Positions 44,544 to 52,957 of a stretch of 64,000 bases of DNA are shown piece by piece (the first letter of the stretch is position 1; every line of letters begins with the position of its first letter). The stretch comes from Owenweeksia sp965214115. GTDB taxonomy: Bacteria > Bacteroidota > Bacteroidia > Flavobacteriales > Schleiferiaceae. The notes under the pieces were generated by a model. That model searched no databases, was not told the DNA's origin, and worked only from the letters and a program-made list of their open reading frames with translations. The DNA is taken from the NCBI GenBank assembly GCA_965214115.1, contig CBDCAU010000010.1:62001-126000 (forward strand), in the 5' to 3' direction. Position numbers and translations under genes: made by a program.

Positions 44544-44553
44544 CCACCGAAAA
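44512..44553. repeat. Six heptamers at the glycosyltransferase stop codon
   Basis: CTGACAA, CCAACAC, CTGAAAA, CCGAGAA, CTGACCA, CCGAAAA. The stop TGA (44541-44543) is inside the fifth unit. Confidence 0.7.
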
Positions 44554-44554
44554 C

Positions 44555-45283
44555 TTATTTCACCCCCCGCAAATCCATCAGGTTTTTCACGCCCAAATCC
44601 TGCGAAACGATGAAGCCCTCGCCGTATTCCGCGCCGATGAGCCGGCCCATATCCCGCGCGCGGTACTCGATACTGTCAGTAAAGTTGGCCGAGCTGATCA
44701 CCGTTTCCGGCTCTTTGCTTTGCGGGTTGTAAAATTGTGATTCGTAGGCTTTTACCGCTTTCACCTTGGTTTCGATATGACTTCCGATGTCCAAAATAAA
44801 ATCGGGTTTCAAGTTTTGGAATTGGATGTAAAAGAGTAAAAGACCGGGGCGGTGTGGAGGCTGGCTATACCCGTCCAGTTTGGTTTCTACGTTTTTCAGG
44901 CCCGCGAGAAAACAAGCGGTTTTCACCACCTCACTGCCGCGCCCGTGGTCGGGGTGGCGGTCGGTGGGCGCGTTGGCGATTACAATTTTGGGCCGATATT
45001 TTCGCACCATCTTCACCACTTCCAATTGATGCTTTTCATCATTTTGAAAAAACCCGTCGCGGAAATTCAGGTTTTCGCGAACCTTTACCCCCAGAATCTT
45101 CGCGGCTTTATCCGCTTCTTGTTTTCGGATTTCCGGTGTGCCGCGCGTACCCAGTTCGCCGCATGTCAAGTCCACGATGCCACACGAGTTTCCCAACGAA
45201 ATTTGCAACGCCAGCGCGCCGCCGCAGCTTAGTTCCACATCATCGGGATGCGCGCCGAAGGCCAAAATGTCGAGTTTTTCCAT
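44555..45283 (-). CDS. bshB1: Bacillithiol biosynthesis deacetylase BshB1
   Basis: 242 residues of the LmbE-like zinc deacetylase family. The metal motif A-H-P-D-D-V-E is at 10-16 and the second ligand in H-P-D-H near 112. D-L-T-C-G-E-L-G-T-R-G-T-P is the BshB1 signature. It would remove acetate from GlcNAc-malate during bacillithiol synthesis. The ATG at 45283 fits the family start. Confidence 0.9.
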   Translation of the reverse strand: MEKLDILAFGAHPDDVELSCGGALALQISLGNSCGIVDLTCGELGTRGTPEIRKQEADKAAKILGVKVRENLNFRDGFFQNDEKHQLEVVKMVRKYRPKIVIANAPTDRHPDHGRGSEVVKTACFLAGLKNVETKLDGYSQPPHRPGLLLFYIQFQNLKPDFILDIGSHIETKVKAVKAYESQFYNPQSKEPETVISSANFTDSIEYRARDMGRLIGAEYGEGFIVSQDLGVKNLMDLRGVK

Positions 45284-45297
45284 CGGGCAAAAATCCA

Positions 45298-45330
45298 TAA
45301 AAAAACCCCGCCGGAAAACCAGCGGGGCTT
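45298..45330 (-). terminator. Terminator of the first lipoprotein gene
   Basis: On the minus strand GCCCCGC...GCGGGG followed by seven T. It lies between the lipoprotein and bshB1 genes on the same strand, so bshB1 probably has its own start of transcription or reads through. Confidence 0.85.
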
Positions 45331-45353
45331 TAGAAATTCTTCTCTTGAGAAAA

Positions 45354-46304
45354 TTATCTCTTTTTGTAGTCAAAGGTGATTTTGCCAGGGTTATTGCCAC
45401 CACCAGCCGGATCATTGGGATCTAAGCCTGTGATTTTGATGACCGCGTACTGGTTGTTGCCCCTCAGTTTCGCAATATAAATTTCATTGACAATTGGGTC
45501 AGCTATTCCATTAGAAGAAACTTGGGAAGAATAGCTGCTAACGGCCGCTTCTTCAGAGGCATTGGCAAAGTCGAAATTGTTGTCCCTCACAAATCGCGTA
45601 GCGTTCAATGCTTCCCAACTTCCCGTGAAGGGCTGGCCAGTATTATCGGTGTTCGACATATCTTTCTCAAAATCGGCGCTGGCCGCCGATAATAGCTGGT
45701 TGTTCACCAAATCGTAGGAGCCCTCGCGGATGCCGCTGCGATGATAAAACTCACCCGTAAAATTTTTTCCCAAAGGCGTGAAAGTGGTATCGATAGTGGT
45801 CACCACAATGATTTGTTCTTTAGACATCCCCTTCGCGTCGGTAATCACGAACCGAAAATTGGTCCCTCCTTCTTGTGTCAGCAAATCATCGGTAATCACC
45901 AAGGTGTCGCGATAAGCCCGTGCATCGCCGCCGGCCAAATTTGCGGGAGTATCAAAGTCGTAGCCGCTTTGGGAAGGCGGTAAATCGGTGATGGCATTGA
46001 CCCCTGACAGCAGCAAATCAAAACTTTTCAAATCTGCCCCGCTGGTGGCATCGGCGGTGGCTTCTATAAAGAAGGTGAGGTCGTAATCCAAATCCACGGT
46101 GATGCCATCATTCGTAACAGTAGGCTGGTTGGCCCACGTGGCCGAAATGGTCAAGCTCGGTGGTACAAAGGTGGTATCGACAGAGGTAGTGTCATTGGGA
46201 TTGGGATCCTTGGGCGAATCCATCGAGTCATCATTTTTATCACAGGAAAAAAGGGATAGGCTGACAACGAAAATGCTTAAAGCAGATTTCAAAAAAGGTT
46301 TCAT
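45354..46304 (-). CDS. Lipoprotein of unknown function, paralog A
   Basis: 316 residues. Lipobox S-L-F-S-C near residue 21, followed by an acidic linker D-K-N-D-D-S-M-D-S, typical of surface-exposed lipoproteins in the phylum. The mature protein is beta-rich. It shares F-T-G-S-W-E-A-L-N and the C-terminal G-K-I-T-F-D-Y-K-K with the neighbouring paralog, plus Y-R-D-T-L-V-I and I-Y-I-A-K-L-R-G. Both have the same gene order and own terminators. The function is unknown. Confidence 0.8.
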   Translation of the reverse strand: MKPFLKSALSIFVVSLSLFSCDKNDDSMDSPKDPNPNDTTSVDTTFVPPSLTISATWANQPTVTNDGITVDLDYDLTFFIEATADATSGADLKSFDLLLSGVNAITDLPPSQSGYDFDTPANLAGGDARAYRDTLVITDDLLTQEGGTNFRFVITDAKGMSKEQIIVVTTIDTTFTPLGKNFTGEFYHRSGIREGSYDLVNNQLLSAASADFEKDMSNTDNTGQPFTGSWEALNATRFVRDNNFDFANASEEAAVSSYSSQVSSNGIADPIVNEIYIAKLRGNNQYAVIKITGLDPNDPAGGGNNPGKITFDYKKR

Positions 46305-46426
46305 CTTAAAAAATTTAAAGTTCGAAAAGATTCAAAAATAAAGTTTGAATGGCTCCGGCCCATAGCCTCTCAATCAACCAGCCCTTGGCTCATTTTGACA
46401 ATATGGTGGAGCGCTAATTTTTTATC

Positions 46427-46457
46427 AAAAAAAAACCCCGATGAAGTTCACCGGGGC
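46427..46457 (-). terminator. Terminator of the second lipoprotein gene
   Basis: On the minus strand CCCCGGTGAA-C-TTCATCGGGG (one G-T) followed by a run of T. Confidence 0.8.
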
Positions 46458-46477
46458 TTTTTCTTGGGTCGGGAAAA

Positions 46478-47380
46478 TTACTTCTTCTTGTAGTCGAAAG
46501 TGATTTTGCCACGGTTGCTCATTCCACCAGTAGTATCGGTGGGATCAATCTCAGTGATTTTGATCAAAGCATAATCACTACCACCGCGCAGTTTGGCGAT
46601 GTAGATATCACCTACGGCAGGATTGTCCACCTCTTTAGAAGCACTGCCACCATCCATAAAGGCTTGCGCCGCCGCTTCAATGTTGCCATTGTCGTAATCG
46701 AAGCTGTTGTCTTTCACATAAGTCGTGCTGTTCAGCGCTTCCCAGCTTCCGGTGAAGGCATCGCCCGGCTCATCGCTGTTCTCCATATCCTTGATACCAT
46801 CGTCTCCTGTTGCGGCCACGGGGGTTCCACCGATAAGGTTGAATGCTCCTTGAGCTGTGCCGTGACGGTGAAAGAACATTCCGGTCATTTCCGTTCCGAA
46901 TGGAGTGGTAGAGGCCACGGTCACACGGATGATTTGCTCAGCAGTTTGGCCGTTTTTATCGGTAATTTCAAAAATGAAATCAACATCGCCAGCTTGTGAA
47001 AAACGTGAACCGGGAATCACCAAAGTGTCGCGGTAAGTCGTTTCATCGCTGCTGTTCAAGTCTTGCTCATTATCCAAATCATAACCGTTAACGGTCGTAG
47101 GAATGTTGGAAAAGGTGTTGCCAACGAGGGTGAGAGCAATCTTGTCCAAATCCGCGCCACCACCTGCTGCTGCCAATCCTTCGATGGCGAAGGTAACCGG
47201 CGTTCCAAAATCAATAGTGATATCATCCGTGCCGAACGCACCACCATTGTTGGATACCTGCACGTTCAATACGGGTTTGGGCTCATTACCTGGAGTGGTC
47301 GTATCATCATCACCACAAGAGGTCATCATAAAAGTGCTTGCACCCAGCAAGCCCAGTGTGAAAAGTTTTAACTTTTTCAT
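46478..47380 (-). CDS. Lipoprotein of unknown function, paralog B
   Basis: 300 residues. Lipobox M-M-T-S-C with Cys near 21, then G-D-D-D-T-T-T. It aligns with paralog A over most of its length, with matching segments E-M-T-G-M-F-F-H-R-H-G-T, S-W-E-A-L-N-S-T and the end G-K-I-T-F-D-Y-K-K-K. A tandem duplication is the simplest source. It is probably surface-exposed; a role cannot be inferred. Confidence 0.8.
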   Translation of the reverse strand: MKKLKLFTLGLLGASTFMMTSCGDDDTTTPGNEPKPVLNVQVSNNGGAFGTDDITIDFGTPVTFAIEGLAAAGGGADLDKIALTLVGNTFSNIPTTVNGYDLDNEQDLNSSDETTYRDTLVIPGSRFSQAGDVDFIFEITDKNGQTAEQIIRVTVASTTPFGTEMTGMFFHRHGTAQGAFNLIGGTPVAATGDDGIKDMENSDEPGDAFTGSWEALNSTTYVKDNSFDYDNGNIEAAAQAFMDGGSASKEVDNPAVGDIYIAKLRGGSDYALIKITEIDPTDTTGGMSNRGKITFDYKKK

Positions 47381-47608
47381 TTTCTTTTTCTGTTTTTATT
47401 TGTTATTTCAATGTAAGGGTTACGATAACCTGCAAACATCCGTTGGGTTGGCAACAAGATTTTTTTAGGTTTTTTTCGCGGCGCGAAATTAAAGATTTTT
47501 CTGACACGACAAAAGTTTACATTTAGATAATCTCATAATTCGCTACATATCTTACTTTCGCGCGCTGTTTCAGCATTTTAAAATCTCTTAAAAAACAAGC
47601 ATATAGCT

Positions 47609-48028
47609 ATGGTAAACGATAAAACTTTTACGATGATAAAGCCCGATGCCGTCGAAGGCAAGCACGTTGGGGCGATTTTGAAAGACATCATCGAAGGCGG
47701 TTTCCGCATCAGCGCGATGAAGATGACCCAACTTTCCAAGAAGGACGCGCGGGCTTTTTACGAAGTACACAAAGACCGCCCTTTCTACGCGGAATTGGTG
47801 GATTATATGAGCAGCGGCCCCATCGTGGCGGCCGTTCTGGATAAGGATAACGCCGTGGAAGACTTTCGCAAATTGATTGGCGCCACCGATCCTGCCAAGG
47901 CAGACGAGGGGACCATCCGTCAGAAATACGCCAAGTCCATCGCGGCCAACGCCATCCACGGCAGCGATTCGGACGAAAACGCGGCCATCGAGGGCGGGTT
48001 CTTTTTCGGCAAACGGGAGATGTATTAA
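47609..48028 (+). CDS. ndk: Nucleoside diphosphate kinase
   Basis: 139 residues. The active histidine is His117 in N-A-I-H-G-S-D-S. T-M-I-K-P-D-A-V at 8-15 and the Lys in it bind phosphate. It balances NTP and dNTP pools. A -7-like TACTTTCG lies upstream about 50 nt; the match is not exact. A strong hairpin follows. Confidence 0.96.
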   Translation: MVNDKTFTMIKPDAVEGKHVGAILKDIIEGGFRISAMKMTQLSKKDARAFYEVHKDRPFYAELVDYMSSGPIVAAVLDKDNAVEDFRKLIGATDPAKADEGTIRQKYAKSIAANAIHGSDSDENAAIEGGFFFGKREMY

Positions 48029-48051
48029 TAAAGCGTCCGTTTTGAAATTCC

Positions 48052-48087
48052 AAAAGCCATCCTGCCCGAGCGGGATGGCTTTTTTTT
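48052..48087 (+). terminator. Terminator after ndk, possibly bidirectional
   Basis: AAAAGCCATCC pairs with GGATGGCTTTT, followed by a T-run. Its right end meets the stop codon of the convergent DUF721 gene. Confidence 0.85.
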
Positions 48088-48379
48088 ATCGGAAAATCAA
48101 ATCCGTCATTTGCGCCTTCCCCGCCAATCGTTGATTGATCTTGTCCAGCAATTCCGTTTTTCGCAACATCAGTTCGTTCCGCAAAACGGAGGAAGAAAGG
48201 TGTACCGTCAAAACGGCATTCCGCAGCGTTACTTTCTTGGTTTTCAGATTGATGGCGCGCCCGGCCAGCTCTTCCCAGCGGGCGTAGATTTCCGTTTCCA
48301 AAAGTTTTTCGTCCAAGTCGTTCACTTTCAGGAATTGCTGGATGGCCTCGCCCAACGTCTGTTCGTTTTTCCTTCTCAT
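48086..48379 (-). CDS. DUF721/DciA-like protein
   Basis: 97 residues with W-E-E-L-A-G near 33-38, then the beta-strands N-A-V-L-T-V-H-L-S-S and S-V-L-R-N-E-L that mark the family. DciA proteins help load the replicative helicase in species without DnaC; a replication role here is inferred. It overlaps recF by 4 nt, a conserved pairing. Confidence 0.85.
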   Translation of the reverse strand: MRRKNEQTLGEAIQQFLKVNDLDEKLLETEIYARWEELAGRAINLKTKKVTLRNAVLTVHLSSSVLRNELMLRKTELLDKINQRLAGKAQMTDLIFR

Positions 48380-49476
48380 TGTGGGGCGGTTTCTTTTTCG
48401 AGATTAAAAACTTTGGCGTTTTCGTCGATGGTTTTCACCAAGTTTTCCGTCCGCTCGGGGTGGGTGTCGGTGATGAAAATCTGCCCGAAATTCTCGGCGC
48501 TCACCAAGTTCACCAATTGCTGCACGCGCGCTTCGTCCAGCTTGTCGAAAATATCATCCAACAACAGGATCGGTTTGGTTTTCTGTTTTTCTTTGAGAAA
48601 TTCATACTGCGCCAATTTCAGCGCAATCAGAAAGGATTTTTGCTGGCCTTGGCTGCCGAATTTTTTCACCCTTCGGTTGTCCAAGGTAAAATGCAAATCG
48701 TCTTTATGAATGCCAATGGACGAATACTGCAACTGCAAATCGCGCTGCCAATTTTCTTTTAAAAGATGTTGAAAATCAGAGTTTTCCAAGTGCGATTGGT
48801 ACTCAATCCCCGGTTTTTCGTGGCCGCCGGAAATCCATTTATAAAAATGGTACAAACGCGGCGCGAGGTTTTTCAGAAAATCCTGCCGTTTTTCAAAAAT
48901 CGGTTGGCCGCGCTCCACCAGTTGGTGGTCGTAGATTTCGATTTGCGAGCGGTCGAATTTGCCCTCCGCCGCAAAGTGTTTCAGCAAGGCGTTCCGTTGT
49001 TGGAGCGCTTTATTATATGAAACCAAATCATCCAAATAAACCGGATCCGACTGGCTGACCACATTGTCCATCAAGCGGCGGCGGACATCGGAGCCTTCCG
49101 TTATCAGGTCGCGGTCGTAGGGCGAAATCACCACCGTGGGAAACTGCCCGATGTGGTCGGCCAGCCGCTCGTAGGCTTTTTTGTTTTTTTTGAAAATCTT
49201 CTTTTCGCCACGTTTTACGCCGCAGTAAATATGCAGGGTTTCCCCGTTTTTTTCAAAGTCCCCTTCCGTCACCAAAAAAGGTTCGCCGTCTTTAATGTTC
49301 TGTGAATCAATGGAATTCAAATAACTTTTGCAGACGGACAAATAATGGATGGCGTCCAGCACGTTGGTTTTGCCCGAGCCGTTGGGCCCCACAAAACAGT
49401 TCAGCTTTTCCGAGAAATCGAAACTTCCCTGCTCCCAGTTTTTGAAATGTACGAGGTGGAGATTTTTTAGAAACAT
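48376..49476 (-). CDS. recF: DNA replication and repair protein RecF
   Basis: 366 residues, SMC-like ATPase. M-F-L-K-N-L-H-L-V-H-F-K-N is the family start, so codons up to 60 nt upstream are not used. Walker A is G-P-N-G-S-G-K-T near 30-37. S-Q-G-Q-Q-K is the ABC-type signature, and L-L-L-D-D-I-F-D-K-L-D is Walker B with the D-loop. RecF helps place RecA at gaps. Confidence 0.95.
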   Translation of the reverse strand: MFLKNLHLVHFKNWEQGSFDFSEKLNCFVGPNGSGKTNVLDAIHYLSVCKSYLNSIDSQNIKDGEPFLVTEGDFEKNGETLHIYCGVKRGEKKIFKKNKKAYERLADHIGQFPTVVISPYDRDLITEGSDVRRRLMDNVVSQSDPVYLDDLVSYNKALQQRNALLKHFAAEGKFDRSQIEIYDHQLVERGQPIFEKRQDFLKNLAPRLYHFYKWISGGHEKPGIEYQSHLENSDFQHLLKENWQRDLQLQYSSIGIHKDDLHFTLDNRRVKKFGSQGQQKSFLIALKLAQYEFLKEKQKTKPILLLDDIFDKLDEARVQQLVNLVSAENFGQIFITDTHPERTENLVKTIDENAKVFNLEKETAPQ

Positions 49477-49551
49477 CGGCGGCAAAGGTCGGGAAGGAAG
49501 TTGGGTTTGGGCAGCCATAGGGCGACTTGAAATCACTAAACCCTTTAAATT

Positions 49552-50950
49552 TTAATCGACTTCAAAGAAGCCTGCATCGCCGCACATCCTGACAATTTTC
49601 GGCGTAAAAGAACCCAAAATATCCACCAAATTCTGCTGTGCGTTCATCACGGTTTGAATGTTTTTGTAGGCCATCGGTGCTTCGTCCAGCCCGCTGCCGA
49701 TCACTTCCACGCCGTGCCGCGCCACAAATTCGGACACTTGGTTTTTGTCCAGAGTTCTCTTCGCCTGTGTGCGGCTCATCGCCCGCCCCGCGCCGTGCGC
49801 CGCCGAGTTGATAGAACTCGCCACCCCACGCCCGCGCACGATGTAGCCCGGCGCCGTCATCGAACCGGGGATGATGCCCAAAACGCCCTTGCCCGCAGGC
49901 GTCGCGCCTTTTCGATGCACGATCACCTCCTCCCCTTTTTCGTTGGTTTCTTTCCAGGCAAAGTTGTGGTGGTTTTCCACCATCGCCAGCGGCTGGGCGC
50001 GGAAGCTGCGTGCCATCCGCGCGTGAATTTGGTGGTGGCAGGTCGAAGCGTAATCGCCCGCCAAGTTCATCGCCGCCCAATATTCGCGGCCCAAATCGGA
50101 GTCCAATTCCAGCCACGCCAAATGCTTTGCTTCTTGCGGGAGTGGGGTTTGCAGCATCGCTTGTTTGGTATAAAAATTCGCGATGTTGGCGCCCAGCCCG
50201 CGCGAGCCGCTGTGCGAAAGCAATCCCAAATATTCGCCCACGGGCAATTGCATTTCATCGTCCCTTTCGGTGATTTTCACCACGCCAAATTCCACAAAAT
50301 GATTGCCGCCGCCCGACGAACCAATTTGCCGGAATGCACGGTCTTTCAAATCTTTCACGATGGAGATTTCCGCAAATTCTTGGCGCTCAAAAATGTCGTG
50401 GTCGATGGGGTTTTTGAAAGCGTCCCGCCCAAAACGGGTGTGGTCGTTCAGCATTTTTTTCAGCGATTCCTTGTCCTTTTCCAAACGGTTTTTAGGCATA
50501 TCAAAAACCGAAAGGCACATCCGGCAGCCGATGTCCACGCCCACGCCATAAGGGATTACGGCGTTTTTGACCGCCAGCACCCCGCCGATGGGCAGGCCGT
50601 AGCCTTGGTGGGCGTCGGGCATCAATGCGCCGCTGTCCGCCACGGGCAGTTTCATCGCGGTGTGCATCTGCGCCAGCGCGCCTTTTTCGATGTTTTCCTC
50701 GCCATAGATTTCAAAATCGAGCGGCTTTTCACGCAGTTCGACGGGGCCACGTTCCTGCTCCGTTTTCAGCGCCTCGGCGATTTCCTGCACTTCGTCATCT
50801 TCCAAAAAGTCGGCGGGGTTTTCCACCACTTTTTGCAATTTTTTCCAAAAACTCTTTTTTGCTCTTTTTGGATTGAGCTTTTAAAGCCGGACCGAAAGCC
50901 GGCCCTTGCGGGAATTTTATTTTTTTGAGTTGTTTGGAGGTGATTTTCAT
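49552..50950 (-). CDS. rtcB: RtcB-family RNA ligase, N-terminus broken by an apparent frameshift
   Basis: The main frame (49552-50838) gives 428 residues with P-D-A-H-Q-G-Y-G, V-D-I-G-C-R-M near 99-106 (metal Cys), G-G-N-H-F-V-E and the C-terminal G-x-G-x-G-x-x-S region. In that frame the start would be TTG (50838) and lacks the usual N-terminal 35 residues. Those residues occur just upstream in another frame: M-K-I-T-S-K-Q-L-K-K-I-K-F-P-Q-G from ATG at 50950. Removing one T from the five-T run (plus-strand AAAAA, 50847-50851) joins the two as ...K-K-E-F-W-K-K-L-Q-K-V-V-E. Either a true mutation or a sequencing indel explains it. RtcB joins RNA ends in repair. Confidence 0.85.
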
Positions 50951-50962
50951 TTTTTCAAAATC

Positions 50963-51487
50963 CTATTTCGCCTTTTTCTTTTTTTGCTTCCCCTTCTTTT
51001 TCAGCGATTTACACTTCGCCTCCACCCGCTGCATTTCGCGGTGCAATTGCTCCGACTGCTCGCTGTTCAGCGAAACGGCCATCGCTTTTTGCAAAAATTT
51101 CTCGGCCTTTTTCGGTTTTCCTTCGGCTTCCGCCAAAAGGGCTTTCTTTTGTAAAATGCCCGCAGGGTTTGCCGTCTTTAAAGCTTCGGCGTGTTTTAAA
51201 ACGGTGCGCGCCTTTTCAAAATCACCCGCCCGGATGTGCAGTTCCGCCAAATTTTCGTAGGCGCAAACCGATTCGGGGTTTTCGGCCAGTGCCGTGTGGA
51301 AATGTTCTTCCGCTTCCTTCGTCCGCCCCAGTTTTTCGGCCAGTAGTTTTCCCATCAGGCAGTTGGCCAGCGGGTGGTTCGCGTCGTAGCTCAGGGCATA
51401 GTTCAGCGCTTCCAAAGTTTCTTCCGCGTCCCATTCGTAGCTGGCCGCCGCTTTCAAATAATAGGTATCCGCCAATGAAGTTGCCAT
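50963..51487 (-). CDS. TPR-repeat protein with a highly basic tail
   Basis: 174 residues. Three to four TPR helix pairs (about 5-130), with the spacing A-x-x-Y...A-x-x-x-Y/F...P typical of the motif, and C-terminal lysine-rich K-S-L-K-K-K-G-K-Q-K-K-K. It ends 12 nt before the real start of rtcB on the same strand, so they may form one transcript. A scaffold role is inferred. Confidence 0.75.
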   Translation of the reverse strand: MATSLADTYYLKAAASYEWDAEETLEALNYALSYDANHPLANCLMGKLLAEKLGRTKEAEEHFHTALAENPESVCAYENLAELHIRAGDFEKARTVLKHAEALKTANPAGILQKKALLAEAEGKPKKAEKFLQKAMAVSLNSEQSEQLHREMQRVEAKCKSLKKKGKQKKKKAK

Positions 51488-51898
51488 CGGTAAAATGTTT
51501 TAAATCTTTAAAAATCAAAAGGTTTGGGTTTTATAAAACTTGGGTCAAAGCAAAAAAAACCCACGACCAAAATGACCGGAACAAGCTACGATTTTCCAAA
51601 CGGAAACACTATCAACTTTCCCGCCCCAGCGGTAAATCTTTTTCTATTGATTGTGCATAAAATCGCATTGTTCGTCCGTCCTTTATGAAATAAGGGCGCA
51701 AACCAACGCAAATAAAATCGGGCCGAGATTACAGAAATGAGTTTTCGGCGCGGGCCGCTGACCCAACCGATTGTCCACGCTTGCCATCTAAACTGAGAAT
51801 TATGGATGCCAAAATTCGATAACCCGTTGATTTACAAAATTTTGTCGTGGTAGTTTCCCGAATCTGCCCACCTTATCTTTGCGAAAAACCCATTCCCA
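51488..51898. other. Intergenic stretch of about 410 bp, no gene seen
   Basis: No open frame with plausible start context was found, and no strong hairpin. The only recognisable signal is the -7 element at 51874-51881. Confidence 0.4.
51874..51881 (+). promoter_or_regulatory. -7 element (TATCTTTG) for the DUF4197 gene
   Basis: Exact TAnnTTTG match, 17 nt before the ATG at 51899. Confidence 0.5.
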
Positions 51899-52741
51899 AT
51901 GAAAAATAGACTTTTCTCCCTCCTTTTGCTTTGCGGATTTTTCGCCACCGTATCTTGCGACGAGGCCAACACGATTTTGGACAATTCCCTCTCCGATGAA
52001 GAAATCGCCGCCGCGCTGAAAGAGGCGCTGGTGGTGGGCACGGACACTTCCACGGCGCAGCTTTCCCAAGAAGATGGCTACTACCAAGATTTGGCGGTCA
52101 AGATTTTGCTGCCCACGGAAATCCGCGCCAGCATTGCCACTTTCCGCAGCAAGTCCATCAACTTGGGCTTGGCCACCGTCACCGGCGAGCAGATTTTCAA
52201 CGGCTATTCCAACCCCGCGCTGGGCATCAACATTCCGGGCCTGAAAGACAAACAGGAAGATATTTTGAGAGGCATCAACCGCGCGGCGGAAAACGCCGCC
52301 GGCACCGCCGCCCCCATTTTTGTGAACGCCATCACGGACATCACCATCGCCGACGCCAACGACATCCTGTTTGGCGGCGTGGACACCGCGGCCACTTTTT
52401 ACCTGAAACAAAACACCAGCGCGCAGCTCTTCACGGAATACGAACCGCAGATTGACGCGGCTTTGCAAGCGGTTCAAATCGGCAACTTGACCGTGGTGGA
52501 TGCCTACGAAGGTTTCGTGGCGGATTACAACGCGGTTCTGAATACCAACGTGGGCATTGGCACCGTCGGCTCGCTGACGGGTGTGAACACGGTGGCCGCC
52601 GCCGACCTATCCGTTTATGCCACCAACAAAGGACTGGACGGGCTTTTCCTGAAAATCGGCGACGAGGAAAAACAGATCCGCGAAAACCCGCTGGCCCGCG
52701 TCACGGATTTATTGGAGAAGGTGTTTGGAAGGTTGGATTGA
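51899..52741 (+). CDS. DUF4197 family lipoprotein
   Basis: 280 residues. The lipobox A-T-V-S-C ends the signal near Cys20. The family pattern is S-D-E-E-I-A-A-A-L-K-E-A-L near 32-44, then I-L-R-G-I-N-R-A-A-E-N-A-A, T-A-A-T-F-Y-L-K and N-K-G-L-D-G-L-F. Function is undescribed. A CCCAATC / GATTGGG hairpin follows the stop without a T-run (52775-52796). Confidence 0.88.
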   Translation: MKNRLFSLLLLCGFFATVSCDEANTILDNSLSDEEIAAALKEALVVGTDTSTAQLSQEDGYYQDLAVKILLPTEIRASIATFRSKSINLGLATVTGEQIFNGYSNPALGINIPGLKDKQEDILRGINRAAENAAGTAAPIFVNAITDITIADANDILFGGVDTAATFYLKQNTSAQLFTEYEPQIDAALQAVQIGNLTVVDAYEGFVADYNAVLNTNVGIGTVGSLTGVNTVAAADLSVYATNKGLDGLFLKIGDEEKQIRENPLARVTDLLEKVFGRLD

Positions 52742-52880
52742 GGTTGGGGAATTTGTGATTATTCCTTTATTGAACCCAATCAAAAAACGGATTGGGACGC
52801 CAACCTGACAACGGCTCCAGCCAATCAGCGTCTTTGTTTGAAATCCATTTTTTTAGTTTCAAAAATTTGACAGGATACAA

Positions 52881-52950
52881 TCTTATTCGTAAAAATTTTA
52901 GTAAACTCCTATCTTATTCATAAATATTTCACATATTTGTAAAAACTCCC
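52881..52950. promoter_or_regulatory. Two imperfect direct repeats upstream of the Fic gene
   Basis: 52881-52910 begins ATCTTATTCGTAAAAATTTT and ends GTAAACTCC. The second copy at 52912-52950 begins ATCTTATTCATAAATATTT, has an extra CACATATTT, and ends GTAAAAACTCC. They end 7 nt before the GTG start. AbiEi-type antitoxins repress their own promoters through repeats, so these are candidate operators. Confidence 0.55.
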
Positions 52951-52957
52951 ACTTTTA

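Noticed and set aside
49654..50928. 424-codon plus-strand frame opposite rtcB
   Set aside because: Histidine/phenylalanine-rich shadow of the RtcB coding frame.
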